Source: Verrucomicrobiaceae bacterium
Lineage (GTDB): Bacteria > Verrucomicrobiota > Verrucomicrobiia > Verrucomicrobiales > Akkermansiaceae
Direction: 5' to 3'
Assembly: GCA_027491155.1 (NCBI GenBank)
Contig: JAIXWR010000039.1
Location: 1-64,000, forward strand
DNA length: 64,000 nt
Positions 15,662 through 25,900 of the stretch are shown here, piece by piece. The position numbers and the translations under genes are program-made. Below the pieces are notes generated by a model. It did not search any database. It was given only the letters and a program-made list of their open reading frames with translations, and was not told the origin of the DNA. How positions within the stretch are numbered: the stretch's first letter is position 1; every line of letters begins with the position of its first letter.

Positions 15662-18600
15662 GTGCGTCACATCATCACAGGATTCCTCTGTCTGACCGCC
15701 GCCTCGACCGCCGGCACGATCGGTTTCAATCGCGACGTGCGGCCGATCCTCTCCAAGAATTGTTTTCCCTGCCACGGCCCGGACGCCCACCACGGCCGCA
15801 AAGGCGAGCTCCGGCTCGATCTCCGGGAGGAGGCCCTCAAGGGCGGCGAGTCCGGCAAACCCGCCATCGTCCCCGGCAAGCCCGACGAATCGTCGCTGAT
15901 GGGACGGATCCACAGCCAGGACCCCGACGTCCTGATGCCGCCGCCCGAGTCGCACCTCGAACTCCGCGATTCCGACCGCGCCGTTCTCCGGAAGTGGATC
16001 GAGGAGGGTGCCGAATACGAAGGCCACTGGGCCTTCCAGCCGCCGAAGAAAGCCCCGCTGCCCGAAATCCCGGACGCCGGCGAAAATCCCATCGACCGCT
16101 TCATCGCCGCCCGCCTCGCCGCCGAAAAGCTCTCGTTCTCCCCCGAGGCCGACCCGCTCGTCCTGATCCGCCGCGTGACCTTCGACCTCACCGGCCTGCC
16201 GCCCTCGCCGGAGGAAATCGCCGCCTTCCAGCAAGCCCTCGCCGAACGACCGGCCACCGCTTACTCGGAACTCGTCGACCGCCTCCTCGCCTCGCCCCGC
16301 TACGGCGAGCACATGGCCGTCCGCTGGCTCGATGCCTCCCGCTATGCCGACACCAACGGCTACTCGATCGACGGCGGCCGCCACCAGTGGCTGTGGCGAG
16401 ACTGGGTGATCAAGGCCTACAACGACAACAAGCCCTACCACACCTTCATCACCGAGCAGCTCGCCGGCGACCTCATCCCGGGCGCCACCGAGCAGCAGAT
16501 CGTCGCCACCGGCTTCAACCGCAACCACGCGATCACCCACGAAGGCGGCACCATCCCCGAGGAGAACCTGGTCAACTACGCGGCCGACCGCGTCAAGACC
16601 ACCTCCGAGGCCATCCTCGGCCTGACCATGGCCTGCGCCCAGTGCCACGATCACAAGTACGACCCGATCTCCCAGCGCGACTACTTCCGCTTCTTCGCCT
16701 TCTTCAACACCCTCGGCGATGCCGGTCTCGACGGCAACGGCGGCAACAACGCCGCACCCGCGATCAACGCGATGTCCTGCTTCGCCGACCCCGCCGAAGC
16801 CGCCGCGATCCAGGAGCAAATCGCCCGCCTGCGCCAGGAGCTCGAGGTCCCGATGCCCGAAGCCCAGGCCCGCCACGAAGCCGCCTGGCGCGCCGACCTC
16901 GCCACCCGCGGCCGCGATTTCAAGACCTACCCGCTCGAAGTCCTCGCCGCCACCTCGCCGAACGGCAACCCCGACCGCATCCGCATCGAAGCCGACCAGT
17001 CGGTCTCCATCCGCGGCGGCGACTACGCCGCTTACAACGTCCTCTGCCGCCTGCCCACCGCCCAAGGCCCGTTGCGCGGCTTGCGCGTCGTCTTCCACCC
17101 GACCGATGTCGCCCAGGGCAAGCTCGGTTTCAGCAATGCCCGCGGACTGGAGGGGAACTTCGTGCTCAACACGCTGACCACCTCCACCAGCTCCTTCCCC
17201 GCCGGCAACGTCGACCTGAATGCCCAGCTCCCGATGGTCCGCTTCTCAGCCAGCAGCGCCCAGCCGGGCCACTGGCCGGAGGAAATCGCCGGCACCGCCA
17301 CCAACGGCGGCTGGGCCCCGCTCACCGGCTCGACCACCCCGCAGCACGTCACGGTCACCTTCGCGGAGCCCGTCGACCCCGCCGCGACGCCCTACCTCAC
17401 CACCGAGCTGATGTTCAATTTCGGCTCGAACGCCTCGCCCGCCCGCTTCCAGATCCAGGCCTTCACCGGCCATGACGACGGCTCGCCGCACCCCGACGAA
17501 GTCACCACGATCCTGGCTGCCGATCCCGCGACCCTCACGCCCGAGCAGCAGGCCCGCCTCAAGGCCCACTTCCAGGCCCACGCGCCGGAGAAAGCGCTCA
17601 TCCGTCACCAGATCGCCAACCTCGAGGAACGCCACGCCGTGCTCACCCGCAAGCACCCGGTGCTGGTGATGAACACCTCGCCGAAACCGCGCGTCACCCA
17701 CGTCCTCGACCGCGGCCTCTACTCCGCGCCGAAGGAAGCCGTCACCCCCGGCACGCCCGAGGCCCTGCCACCGCTTCCGGAGCCCGCCGACCGCCCGCTC
17801 AACCGCCTCGACCTCGCGAACTGGATGACCCGCCCGGACCATCCGCTGACCGCGCGCGTCGCCGTCAACACCCTGTGGGAATCCTTCTTCGGCAAGGGCA
17901 TCGCCGCCTCCTCCGCCGACTTCGGTTCGCAGGCCGAGTGGCCCAGCCACCCGGAGCTGCTCGACTGGCTCGCGGTCCACTTCGTCGAGACCGGCTGGGA
18001 CGTGAAACAGATGATCCGCGGCATCGTCACCTCCCGCACCTACCGCCAGTCGTCGAACACCTCCGCCGAACTCCTCGAGCGCGACCCCCGCAACGACCTC
18101 CTCGCCCGCGGCCCGCGGCTCCGCCTGTCCGCCGAGCAGATCCGCGACCAGGCGCTCGCCACCTCCGGCCTGCTCGTCGAGCGCCTCGGCGGACCCAGCG
18201 TCCGCATCTACCAGCCCGGCGACCTCTGGCGCCAGATCAGCCACTTCGGCTCCAGCCCCGCCACCTCGCAGACCTTCATCCAGGACCACGGCGAAAAGCT
18301 CTACCGCCGCTCGCTCTACACCTACTGGAAGCGCACGCTGCCCCCGGTCAACCTCGCCATCTTCGACGCCCCGAACCGCGAGGTCTGCGCCATCGGCCGC
18401 TCCGCCACCAACACCCCGCTGCAAGCCCTCGTCCTCCTCAACGACCCGCAGTTCGTCGAAGCCGCCCGCGCCTTCGCCCAGAAACTACTGCAGTCCCCCT
18501 ACCCCGACGATCCCGCCCGCCTCGCCGCCGCCTTCTCCCGCGCCACCGGCCGCCCGGCCACCAGCGCCGAGCTCGACACCCTGCAAAAGGCCCTCGCCCG

Positions 18601-18760
18601 CGAACGCCAGCGCTACCAGTCCGACTCCGCCGCCGCCGAGGCCCTCCTCGCCATCGGCGAATCCCCCCGCGACCCCGCCCTCCCCGCCCCCGAGCACGCC
18701 GCCTGGACCCAGGTCGCCAGCCTGGTTCTCAACCTCTCCGAAACCGTGACGAAGCACTGA
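15662..18760 (+). CDS. DUF1549/DUF1553 secreted cytochrome-type protein
   Basis: 1032 residues beginning with GTG and a signal peptide (HIITGFLCLTAASTAG). The N-terminal planctomycete cytochrome-c-like domain has the haem motif CFPCH at 34-38. DUF1549 follows at about 140-345 (PIDRFIAARLAAEKL, MAVRWLDASRYADTNGYSID, QCHDHKYDPISQRDYF) and DUF1553 at about 715-960 (RLDLANWMTRPDHPLTARVA, RGPRLRLSAEQIRDQAL, FDAPNREVC). A beta-rich insert sits between them. The family nearly always pairs with DUF1501, as here, and is predicted to act in periplasmic degradation of complex carbohydrates; no activity is established. A heptad-word palindrome separates the pair. Confidence 0.92.
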   Translation: MRHIITGFLCLTAASTAGTIGFNRDVRPILSKNCFPCHGPDAHHGRKGELRLDLREEALKGGESGKPAIVPGKPDESSLMGRIHSQDPDVLMPPPESHLELRDSDRAVLRKWIEEGAEYEGHWAFQPPKKAPLPEIPDAGENPIDRFIAARLAAEKLSFSPEADPLVLIRRVTFDLTGLPPSPEEIAAFQQALAERPATAYSELVDRLLASPRYGEHMAVRWLDASRYADTNGYSIDGGRHQWLWRDWVIKAYNDNKPYHTFITEQLAGDLIPGATEQQIVATGFNRNHAITHEGGTIPEENLVNYAADRVKTTSEAILGLTMACAQCHDHKYDPISQRDYFRFFAFFNTLGDAGLDGNGGNNAAPAINAMSCFADPAEAAAIQEQIARLRQELEVPMPEAQARHEAAWRADLATRGRDFKTYPLEVLAATSPNGNPDRIRIEADQSVSIRGGDYAAYNVLCRLPTAQGPLRGLRVVFHPTDVAQGKLGFSNARGLEGNFVLNTLTTSTSSFPAGNVDLNAQLPMVRFSASSAQPGHWPEEIAGTATNGGWAPLTGSTTPQHVTVTFAEPVDPAATPYLTTELMFNFGSNASPARFQIQAFTGHDDGSPHPDEVTTILAADPATLTPEQQARLKAHFQAHAPEKALIRHQIANLEERHAVLTRKHPVLVMNTSPKPRVTHVLDRGLYSAPKEAVTPGTPEALPPLPEPADRPLNRLDLANWMTRPDHPLTARVAVNTLWESFFGKGIAASSADFGSQAEWPSHPELLDWLAVHFVETGWDVKQMIRGIVTSRTYRQSSNTSAELLERDPRNDLLARGPRLRLSAEQIRDQALATSGLLVERLGGPSVRIYQPGDLWRQISHFGSSPATSQTFIQDHGEKLYRRSLYTYWKRTLPPVNLAIFDAPNREVCAIGRSATNTPLQALVLLNDPQFVEAARAFAQKLLQSPYPDDPARLAAAFSRATGRPATSAELDTLQKALARERQRYQSDSAAAEALLAIGESPRDPALPAPEHAAWTQVASLVLNLSETVTKH

Positions 18761-18765
18761 AGAAG

Positions 18766-18883
18766 CAAGATGGGAGATGGCAGATGGTGGATGGTAGATG
18801 CTTGAAAAAGACCCCGCCGCCGACGCCTGCCTTTCATCTTCCATCTACGATTTGCCATCTACCATCCACGATCTCCAATCTCC
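18766..18883. repeat. heptad-word palindrome, GATGG type
   Basis: The left arm (18769-18800) is built of 7-bp words GATGGGA, GATGGCA, GATGGTG, GATGGTA. The right arm (18831-18883) is their approximate reverse complement (CATCTTC, CATCTAC, CATCTAC, CATCCAC). About 30 unrelated bases form the loop. It lies immediately upstream of the DUF1501 start codon, so an mRNA crossing the junction could fold into a long hairpin next to the ribosome binding region. Confidence 0.8.
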
Positions 18884-18887
18884 TGCC

Positions 18888-20333
<1,446 letters not shown>

Positions 20334-20480
20334 GCAGCATCGCCGCATCCCGCTTCACCGCCCCGGGATTCCAAGCTGCCGGTTCCCCGTCGCTCCTCGC
20401 TACCGCCACCCAGCCGGTAGGGTGCCACCGGAAGATCGGGACGGGCGACTTCCTTGAGGGTCATGGTGCGAGGCTGAGCG

Positions 20481-20921
20481 TCACGGCGCAGGCGACGGCG
20501 AAGCCGTTGCCTGCCGACCCGTGTTCTGCGGGTCCTTTTCGTAGGGATCAGGCGCGAGGTATTCAGCACCCTTCGTGCACTCCAATACCGAGCCATTGAT
20601 GTGAATTTCCATGAGATCACGTCCATCCTTCTCGATCACAAATGCATCTCCAGCCGGGCTCTCTTTCCACTCTATCGCGAGATCCCTCCCAAAGGGAATG
20701 GATGTCTGCTGCTTCATTTCCGATTGATCATGCGAGACAAACAACCGCAGCATGCCATCCAGTGCGTGTGGACTCTGCCCTTTGAATCTCAGCCCTCTCA
20801 CATGCGAATCCCCAGACGGAGATGTAGATTCAAGCCTGAAGCGCACCGGAAGAACCAATACCGCCCCAATGACCACTGCGACTGCGAGGACTGGAGGAAT
20901 GATGAGCAGTGCTTTCTTCAT
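20481..20921 (-). CDS. unknown membrane-anchored protein in AT-richer islet
   Basis: 146 residues from the ATG at 20921 (MKKALLIIPPVLAVAVVIGA), one N-terminal transmembrane segment at about 4-26, then a soluble domain of mixed charge. No family recognised. Codon use is more AT-rich than in neighbouring genes (for example AAA, GAT, ATT, TCA), pointing to transfer. The low-complexity C-terminus (RQATASPSPAP) is encoded by a GCAGGC...GCCTGC hairpin at 20488-20514. It is the most downstream of three co-oriented small genes separated by related palindromes. Confidence 0.6.
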   Translation of the reverse strand: MKKALLIIPPVLAVAVVIGAVLVLPVRFRLESTSPSGDSHVRGLRFKGQSPHALDGMLRLFVSHDQSEMKQQTSIPFGRDLAIEWKESPAGDAFVIEKDGRDLMEIHINGSVLECTKGAEYLAPDPYEKDPQNTGRQATASPSPAP

Positions 20922-20926
20922 TTCTT

Positions 20927-21017
20927 GCAGAAGGTATTGCTCATCCACGGCGGGGATAGGAGGCCGAATTCAAACTTGAGGGCGTTAACCGCCGTCGGAT
21001 GGAGCGTCTGGTTCGCA
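20927..21017 (-). other. attC-like palindrome A between cassette-like genes
   Basis: Read on the minus strand it starts right after the stop of the 21590 gene with GCGAACCAGACGCTC, continues CATCCGACGGCGG, crosses a GAATTC centre and closes with CCGCCGTGGATGAGC before the next start codon. That order (outer motif, CGCTC box, palindromic core, TGAGC box, outer motif) is the layout of integron attC sites, but the conserved GTTRRRY cut box is degenerate (TTCTGC). Site B shares most of the core. Confidence 0.4.
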
Positions 21018-21590
21018 TTAGTTTTTCCAGTTGATCAGGTATTGCGTCAGCTCTGGGCCGTCGTGAAATGCGAATCCAACGCGTGTGGGTGAAGCGAGGT
21101 GCAAATCACGGAATGCATCCTCGGCCACGAGTTGCTCCAAGACTCTCCAAAACGTGTATCCTACCCGGCACTTCAAAAAATCCCTGTCGGAGTCCTCGGA
21201 CTGAGGATAATCATCGCTCTCGGCAAACTCCTGCCATTCCGGGAAGAGCACTTCCGCGAAGTCAGGAAAATCAAAATCACCAGAGTTCGTGCAGACCTGG
21301 CTTACCGAGTGAACACTAAGTTGGAATATCGCGCAATCGAGCCAAGTCTTTAGTTGTTCGGTAAAGAGTTTGCGGCGGTAGGCGACGTGATAATCATATT
21401 GTTCCTTTGCGAATCGGATCGCGGAGTCCTCGGAATTCAACGCGATCATCACATAGCCGTAGCGCGGCTCTGAATCGAACCAGAAGTCGGATACTGTCAC
21501 CTCGGGATGTTCAATGCGAAATCTCGCAATAGCCTCTCGCGACTCTTCAAGAAGGCGGCTATAAGCGGTATCCCAGTTTGGCTCTTTCAT
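21018..21590 (-). CDS. unknown 190-residue acidic protein
   Basis: 190 residues, ATG start (MKEPNWDTAYSRLLEES). No signal peptide, no membrane segment, and strongly acidic in the middle (ESDDYPQSEDSDRDF). Aromatic residues are frequent (YGYVMIAL, WFDSEPRYGY), and the pattern is that of a globular cytoplasmic protein. I do not recognise the family. Codon use is AT-richer than the surrounding chromosome. It is flanked on both sides by the related palindromes A and B, each within about 10 bp of its ends, an arrangement like a gene cassette. Confidence 0.65.
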   Translation of the reverse strand: MKEPNWDTAYSRLLEESREAIARFRIEHPEVTVSDFWFDSEPRYGYVMIALNSEDSAIRFAKEQYDYHVAYRRKLFTEQLKTWLDCAIFQLSVHSVSQVCTNSGDFDFPDFAEVLFPEWQEFAESDDYPQSEDSDRDFLKCRVGYTFWRVLEQLVAEDAFRDLHLASPTRVGFAFHDGPELTQYLINWKN

Positions 21591-21596
21591 TTTCTT

Positions 21597-21689
21597 AGTG
21601 AACGCCTAGCTCATCCGCGTCGGGGAGGAAAGCTTGAATTCAAAGAAGGACGTTGCCCGCCGTTGGATGTGCCGTCTTCGCCGGGTCGT
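21597..21689 (-). other. attC-like palindrome B between cassette-like genes
   Basis: Shares with site A, on the plus strand, GCTCATCC, CGGGGA, GGA, GAATTCAAA, CGTT, CCGCCGT and GGATG in the same order and spacing. On the minus strand it ends GGATGAGCTAGGCGTTCACT, where GCGTT resembles the end of an attC. The last codons of the upstream gene run through it, as often happens in integron cassettes. Confidence 0.4.
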
Positions 21690-22066
21690 TTCTTCGTTGT
21701 GGCGGCATACTCGCTGTTGGCTACTGGCTTCAGTTCCATATTACTCCGTGTCAGCCGGATTATCTGCATTGTTGTTCCTACGTCCGTATGAACAATAGAG
21801 GGCGATACTGCGAAACGCCTCACTGTCACTCCATCCCATTGGGGTTCAGTTCCCACGACAACCTCAGATCCGACGGACAGCAATCCATTGGCCGCAGCAA
21901 TCTTGAGATCCTCAGGCAACTCGACAACTTTCGATCCGTGGAGCACCTGCCGCGTTATGCGAAACACTCCTCCTATCAAGCTACTGCCAACCATGTAGAG
22001 ATTGACGCACTCTGCCAGGATGTAGATGACGAGGAAAATACCGAAAAATGTAATTAGCGGAGGCAT
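21611..22066 (-). CDS. unknown small membrane protein
   Basis: 151 residues with an N-terminal membrane segment (LITFFGIFLVIYILAECVNL) and a soluble domain of about 110 residues. It contains RITRQVLHGSKVVELPEDL and SVGSEVVVGTEPQW, which look beta-rich. No family recognised. The C-terminal 12 residues (PSLNSSFPPRRG) are encoded by palindrome B, so the native end may have been replaced when the unit was inserted. Base composition is AT-richer than the neighbours. Confidence 0.55.
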   Translation of the reverse strand: MPPLITFFGIFLVIYILAECVNLYMVGSSLIGGVFRITRQVLHGSKVVELPEDLKIAAANGLLSVGSEVVVGTEPQWDGVTVRRFAVSPSIVHTDVGTTMQIIRLTRSNMELKPVANSEYAATTKKRPGEDGTSNGGQRPSLNSSFPPRRG

Positions 22067-22075
22067 GGTATCTCT

Positions 22076-22138
22076 GGCGAACAGTGCTCTTATGCCGCGC
22101 GCCGCAATTGCGGTGCTTCTGCAGCGTGCTGCATAAGC
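22076..22138 (-). other. palindrome C upstream of the cassette-like genes
   Basis: On the minus strand: GCTTATGCAGCACGCTGCAG, then CACCGCAATTGCGGCG, then GCATAAGAGCACTGTTCGCC. It has nested arms CTTATGC/GCATAAG and CCGCAATTGCGG, and ends TGTTCGCC ten bases before the start codon. The CGCTGCA and GAGCACTGTT boxes are attC-like, but the match is weaker than for A and B. Confidence 0.3.
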
Positions 22139-22229
22139 CCTGCAAAAGCAGCGCGGGCCGGAGGGATTCCTTCACTTTTCATTCTCTTTCGAGAGCTATT
22201 CCGAAGCGTGCCGCCTTGCAAGGGGCAAG

Positions 22230-22601
22230 TCAGGGCTTGGGACAGGCGGGGAGTTCCCCTTCGCTCTCCTCCTCCAGATTCGCCATCAGAACATGAAACA
22301 GCTCCTCGACCAGCTCGGCCGATGACCCGACCTTCCTAGCGAAAGCCGGATCCGAAAGCAGCAGCGGGTGGAGGAAATCCGAGATGCGGGCCAGGAGCAG
22401 GTCCGGATTCCGGGAGCGCAAGAGCTCCGGATCGAGCTGCTCCACCAGCGAATCATGAAGCACGGCGGCGGTTCTCAGAAGGAACTTCGCTCGCTCCTCC
22501 CGCGTGGCGGATCGCATCTGGTAGGCGTCAAAGAGGTCCGAACATCCTTCCGGGAACGCTGCTCGCGAAAGAGGCAGATCGGGATCGGGGATACGTTTCA
22601 T
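22230..22601 (-). CDS. unknown helical protein, 123 residues
   Basis: ATG at 22601 (MKRIPDPDLPLSRAAFPEG). Mostly helical by composition, with no signal peptide or membrane segment. Leu- and Glu-rich heptad-like stretches occur (ELVEELFHVLMANLEEES). Composition is back to the GC-rich style of the chromosome, so it is probably outside the cassette-like islet. No family recognised. An open extension to 22631 lacks support. Unknown function. Confidence 0.55.
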   Translation of the reverse strand: MKRIPDPDLPLSRAAFPEGCSDLFDAYQMRSATREERAKFLLRTAAVLHDSLVEQLDPELLRSRNPDLLLARISDFLHPLLLSDPAFARKVGSSAELVEELFHVLMANLEEESEGELPACPKP

Positions 22602-22928
22602 TTCGAGTCGCGCTGGCTTCCTCCACCTCAACCAGGACGAAGCGTCGGCTGCGCCCGGCCCGGATTACGGAACCATGGCCAGAAGGCGTTTGAAATCCAC
22701 GGGATTCGCACGCTCGCCACGATGCCGAAGGCAATGCCATTCGCGGCTACGACTTTTCAGGGCCTCACGGCTGCCGTCGATCGCTCGCTTCGATTGGTTC
22801 TTCTTCGCGCCGGGCCGGCGGCTTTTGCACTTCACGGACGACTCCCCGTCACCGTCCCCTCGAGCACGTGCGGCCTGCTCGTTTGTGGTGGCACTTTCCC
22901 TGCTGAACTCCTAAGAAATCCGAATTCC
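22602..22928. other. intergenic region with no recognised gene
   Basis: 327 bp upstream of the large beta-helix protein. Several frames are open by GC bias but none has a convincing start, domain or composition. It probably holds the leader and promoter of the downstream gene. I see no strong hairpin. Confidence 0.5.
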
Positions 22929-25900
22929 ATGCGCTCAACCCGGCTTATCCGCACCATCCTTTTCGCCACGGCGATCCCCGCCGTCCTCGCCCTCCCGACG
23001 CAGGCGGCCACCCTCACGGTCAATACCACCGCGGACCAACTCGACAGCCCGGCGGGCGCGGAGCTTTCCCTGCGCGAGGCCGTGCGGGACGCGGCCGATG
23101 GCGATACGATCGTCTTCGCCCCCGCGCTGGCGGGGCAGACCCTCACACTCACCACCGGTGCCGAGATCGTGTTGTCCAAGGGCGTGACCATCGACGCCTC
23201 CAGCCTGGCGCCTGCCGGACTCACCATCGACGGCGGCTCCGGCGACAACCGGATCTTCCACGTCCAAGCCGACAAGACCGTCTCGCTCGCCGGACTCACC
23301 CTCTCCGGCGGGAACGCCAACGCCTCCTCATCCGGGGCCGGTTACGGCGGGGCGATCCATACTCAGGGCAATCTGACGCTGAGCACCTGCTCGTTCACCG
23401 GAAACGCGGCTTCCGTCCGCGGTGGAGCGATCTTCGCAAACGCTGGAACCGTCAAGGTGGAGCGCTGCACCTTTTGGGGAAACACCTCCAACGGCTGGGG
23501 TGGCGCGATCCATGCCGAGTTCTGCTCGCTCGATATCTCCCAGACCACGCTGACTGGAAACACCGCGACGGACGGCGGCGCCGTGTTTTTCATGTCCAAT
23601 CCCTCCACCACCCAGTCGATTCTCGTGTCACACTGCACCATCGCCAACAACACGGCGACGACGGGACTCGGCGGTGGCATTTACGGGACGAGTTCCTCTC
23701 AATTTGTTTCCAATTCAATTATCGCCGGAAATTCAGCTCCGTTTGGCAACCCGAACATCGCTGGAAACCTCGGCAACATCGCCTCGGTGATCGTGAGCGG
23801 TAACGCCCTTCTGGCTCCGCTCGGTCACTACGGCGGCCCGACGCAGACCATGCCGCCGCTCATCGGTTCACCCGCCATCAACGGGAATTATTATTACGGG
23901 TTCGGCACCCCGCCCACAACCGACCAGCGCGGCTATCCGGTGGATGGCATCCCGGATCTCGGCGCGGCGGAGGGCAAGGTGGTGGTCACCACCGCGGTGG
24001 ATGAGACGAATCCCGTCGCAACACAAGGCGCGGGCATCTCGATCCGCGAAGCGCTGCGCGACACCCCGTCCGGCGCGGCCGTCGGTTTCGCGCCCGCGCT
24101 TTCCGGCCAGACGATCACGCTCACCACCGGCACCGAACTCTCCTTCACCAGGGGCGTGACGGTCGATGCCACCACCCTTCCGGGCGGACTCACGGTCGAT
24201 GGCGGCCCGGGCAGCAACCGCCTATTCTACATCCCCCCCGGACGGACGGCGTCCCTGCTGGGAGTCACCCTGACCGGAGGGAACGGGGCCGGCCAGGGCA
24301 CCGCGCCGGATGGAGGAGCCGTTTACAACGAGGGCACGCTGAATTTGAATGGATGCATCTTCAATGCAAACACCGCGAGCAGCTTGCGCGGCGGTGCCGT
24401 TTTCAACAACGGGACGCTGGCGATCACCGGGGGCAGCTTCAGCGCCAACACGGCGGCACTCGGGGGCGCGGTCTTCAGCCTCTCCGCGACGCTGACGGCC
24501 AACGGTGCCACCTTCTCCGGAAACTCGGCCCAAACGGGCGGCGCGATTCATGGCTCCTCCGGCGCGATGACCATCGACGCGAGCACCTTCGCCGCCAACT
24601 CCGCCGGACAAGGCGGCGCGATTCATCATCCCGCGGGATCGCTCACCGTGACCGCGAGCACTTTCTCCAATAACACCGCCACCGGGGACGGCGGTGCGAT
24701 CCAAACGCCGGCCGCCGCGCTGACGATCAACCGGAGCCGTTTCACGGCGAACTCGGCGAATGCCGGCGGCGCGATCCATGGCGGCTCCGGCGCGGTGGGA
24801 ATCACCCAGACCGCCCTGACCGGCAACACCGCCGGGCAGGACGGCGGCGCGATCCGCTGCGGCTCCGGCGCGCTGACTCTCAGCCAGTCCACCCTCTCGG
24901 GAAACATGGCGAACCAGCGCGGTGGCGCGATCCACAGCCCGTCGGCAGGGGTATCGATCAACCGTTGCACGCTCACCCAGAATTCCGCGAGCGAAGGCGG
25001 TGCCATCCACGGCGGTTCCTCACCCAACTCGATCAACCGCTCCACCATCACCGGCAATTCCGCGACCGGCGGTGGCGGCGGTGTTCATATCGCGGGCGGT
25101 GGTTTCTCGCTCACCAATTCGATCCTCACCGGCAATACGGGTCCTGCAGGCGCGGAGAATTCCACCGGAACCCTCACACCCGCCGGCGCGAATCTCACCA
25201 GCGGCAGCCCGCAGTTGAACCCGCTCGGAGATTACGGCGGCCTCACGCAGACCATGCCCCCGCTGGCCGGCTCGCCCGCCATCAACGCCACCGTCGGTTC
25301 CACGTTTTCCACCGACCAGCGCGGCTTCCCGTCATCCGGAAAAGCGGACCTCGGCGCCGCGGAAGGTGCGACGGTGGTCACCACTCTCGCCGATCAATCG
25401 GACACCGACGCGGCTTCAGGAGGCGGCATCTCCCTGCGCGAAGCCATCCGCGACACCCCGGCCAATACGGGTATCACCTTCCTCCCAAGCCTCTCGGGGC
25501 AAACAATCACCCTGACCTCCGCCGCGGAAATCGTGATCACCCGGAACCTCGTGATCGACGCCAGCGCGCTCGCGGGCGGCCTGACCATCAATGGCGGCCC
25601 GGGCGACAACCGTATCTTCAGCGTGAATGCCGGCCAGAGCCTTTCCCTGACCGGACTGACCCTCACCGGCGGGGACGGCACCGGTTCGATCAGCTCCTTT
25701 AACGGAGGTGCCATTTACAGTGCGGGTTTCCTGACGCTCACCCGCTGCACCGTGTCCGGCAATACGGCCTCATCCGGTGCCATCTACGGCGCAGCCGGCA
25801 CGCTCACGCTGCTGGAATGCACGTTCTCCGGAAACAACGGGCAATTCGGCGGCGGGGTGTATTCCGCCGCGATTGCGACCACGATCACCCAGTGCACTTT

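Noticed and set aside
13381-17475. Very long plus-strand reading frame opposite the fusion gene and over the DUF1549 gene
   Set aside because: Arg/Pro/His-rich composition typical of GC-rich shadow frames, no domain, and it overlaps two well-supported genes.
20481-22138. Prophage or insertion sequence as explanation of the AT-richer islet
   Set aside because: No transposase, integrase or phage structural motifs; the junction palindromes fit a cassette array better.
22675-22914. Small plus-strand frame in the gap before the beta-helix gene
   Set aside because: Arg/Ser/Pro-rich shadow composition and no recognisable start signal or domain.
22368-22928. Upstream in-frame extension of the giant beta-helix protein
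   Set aside because: A clear signal peptide begins at 22929; the extension has no domain and overlaps the antisense 22230-22601 gene.
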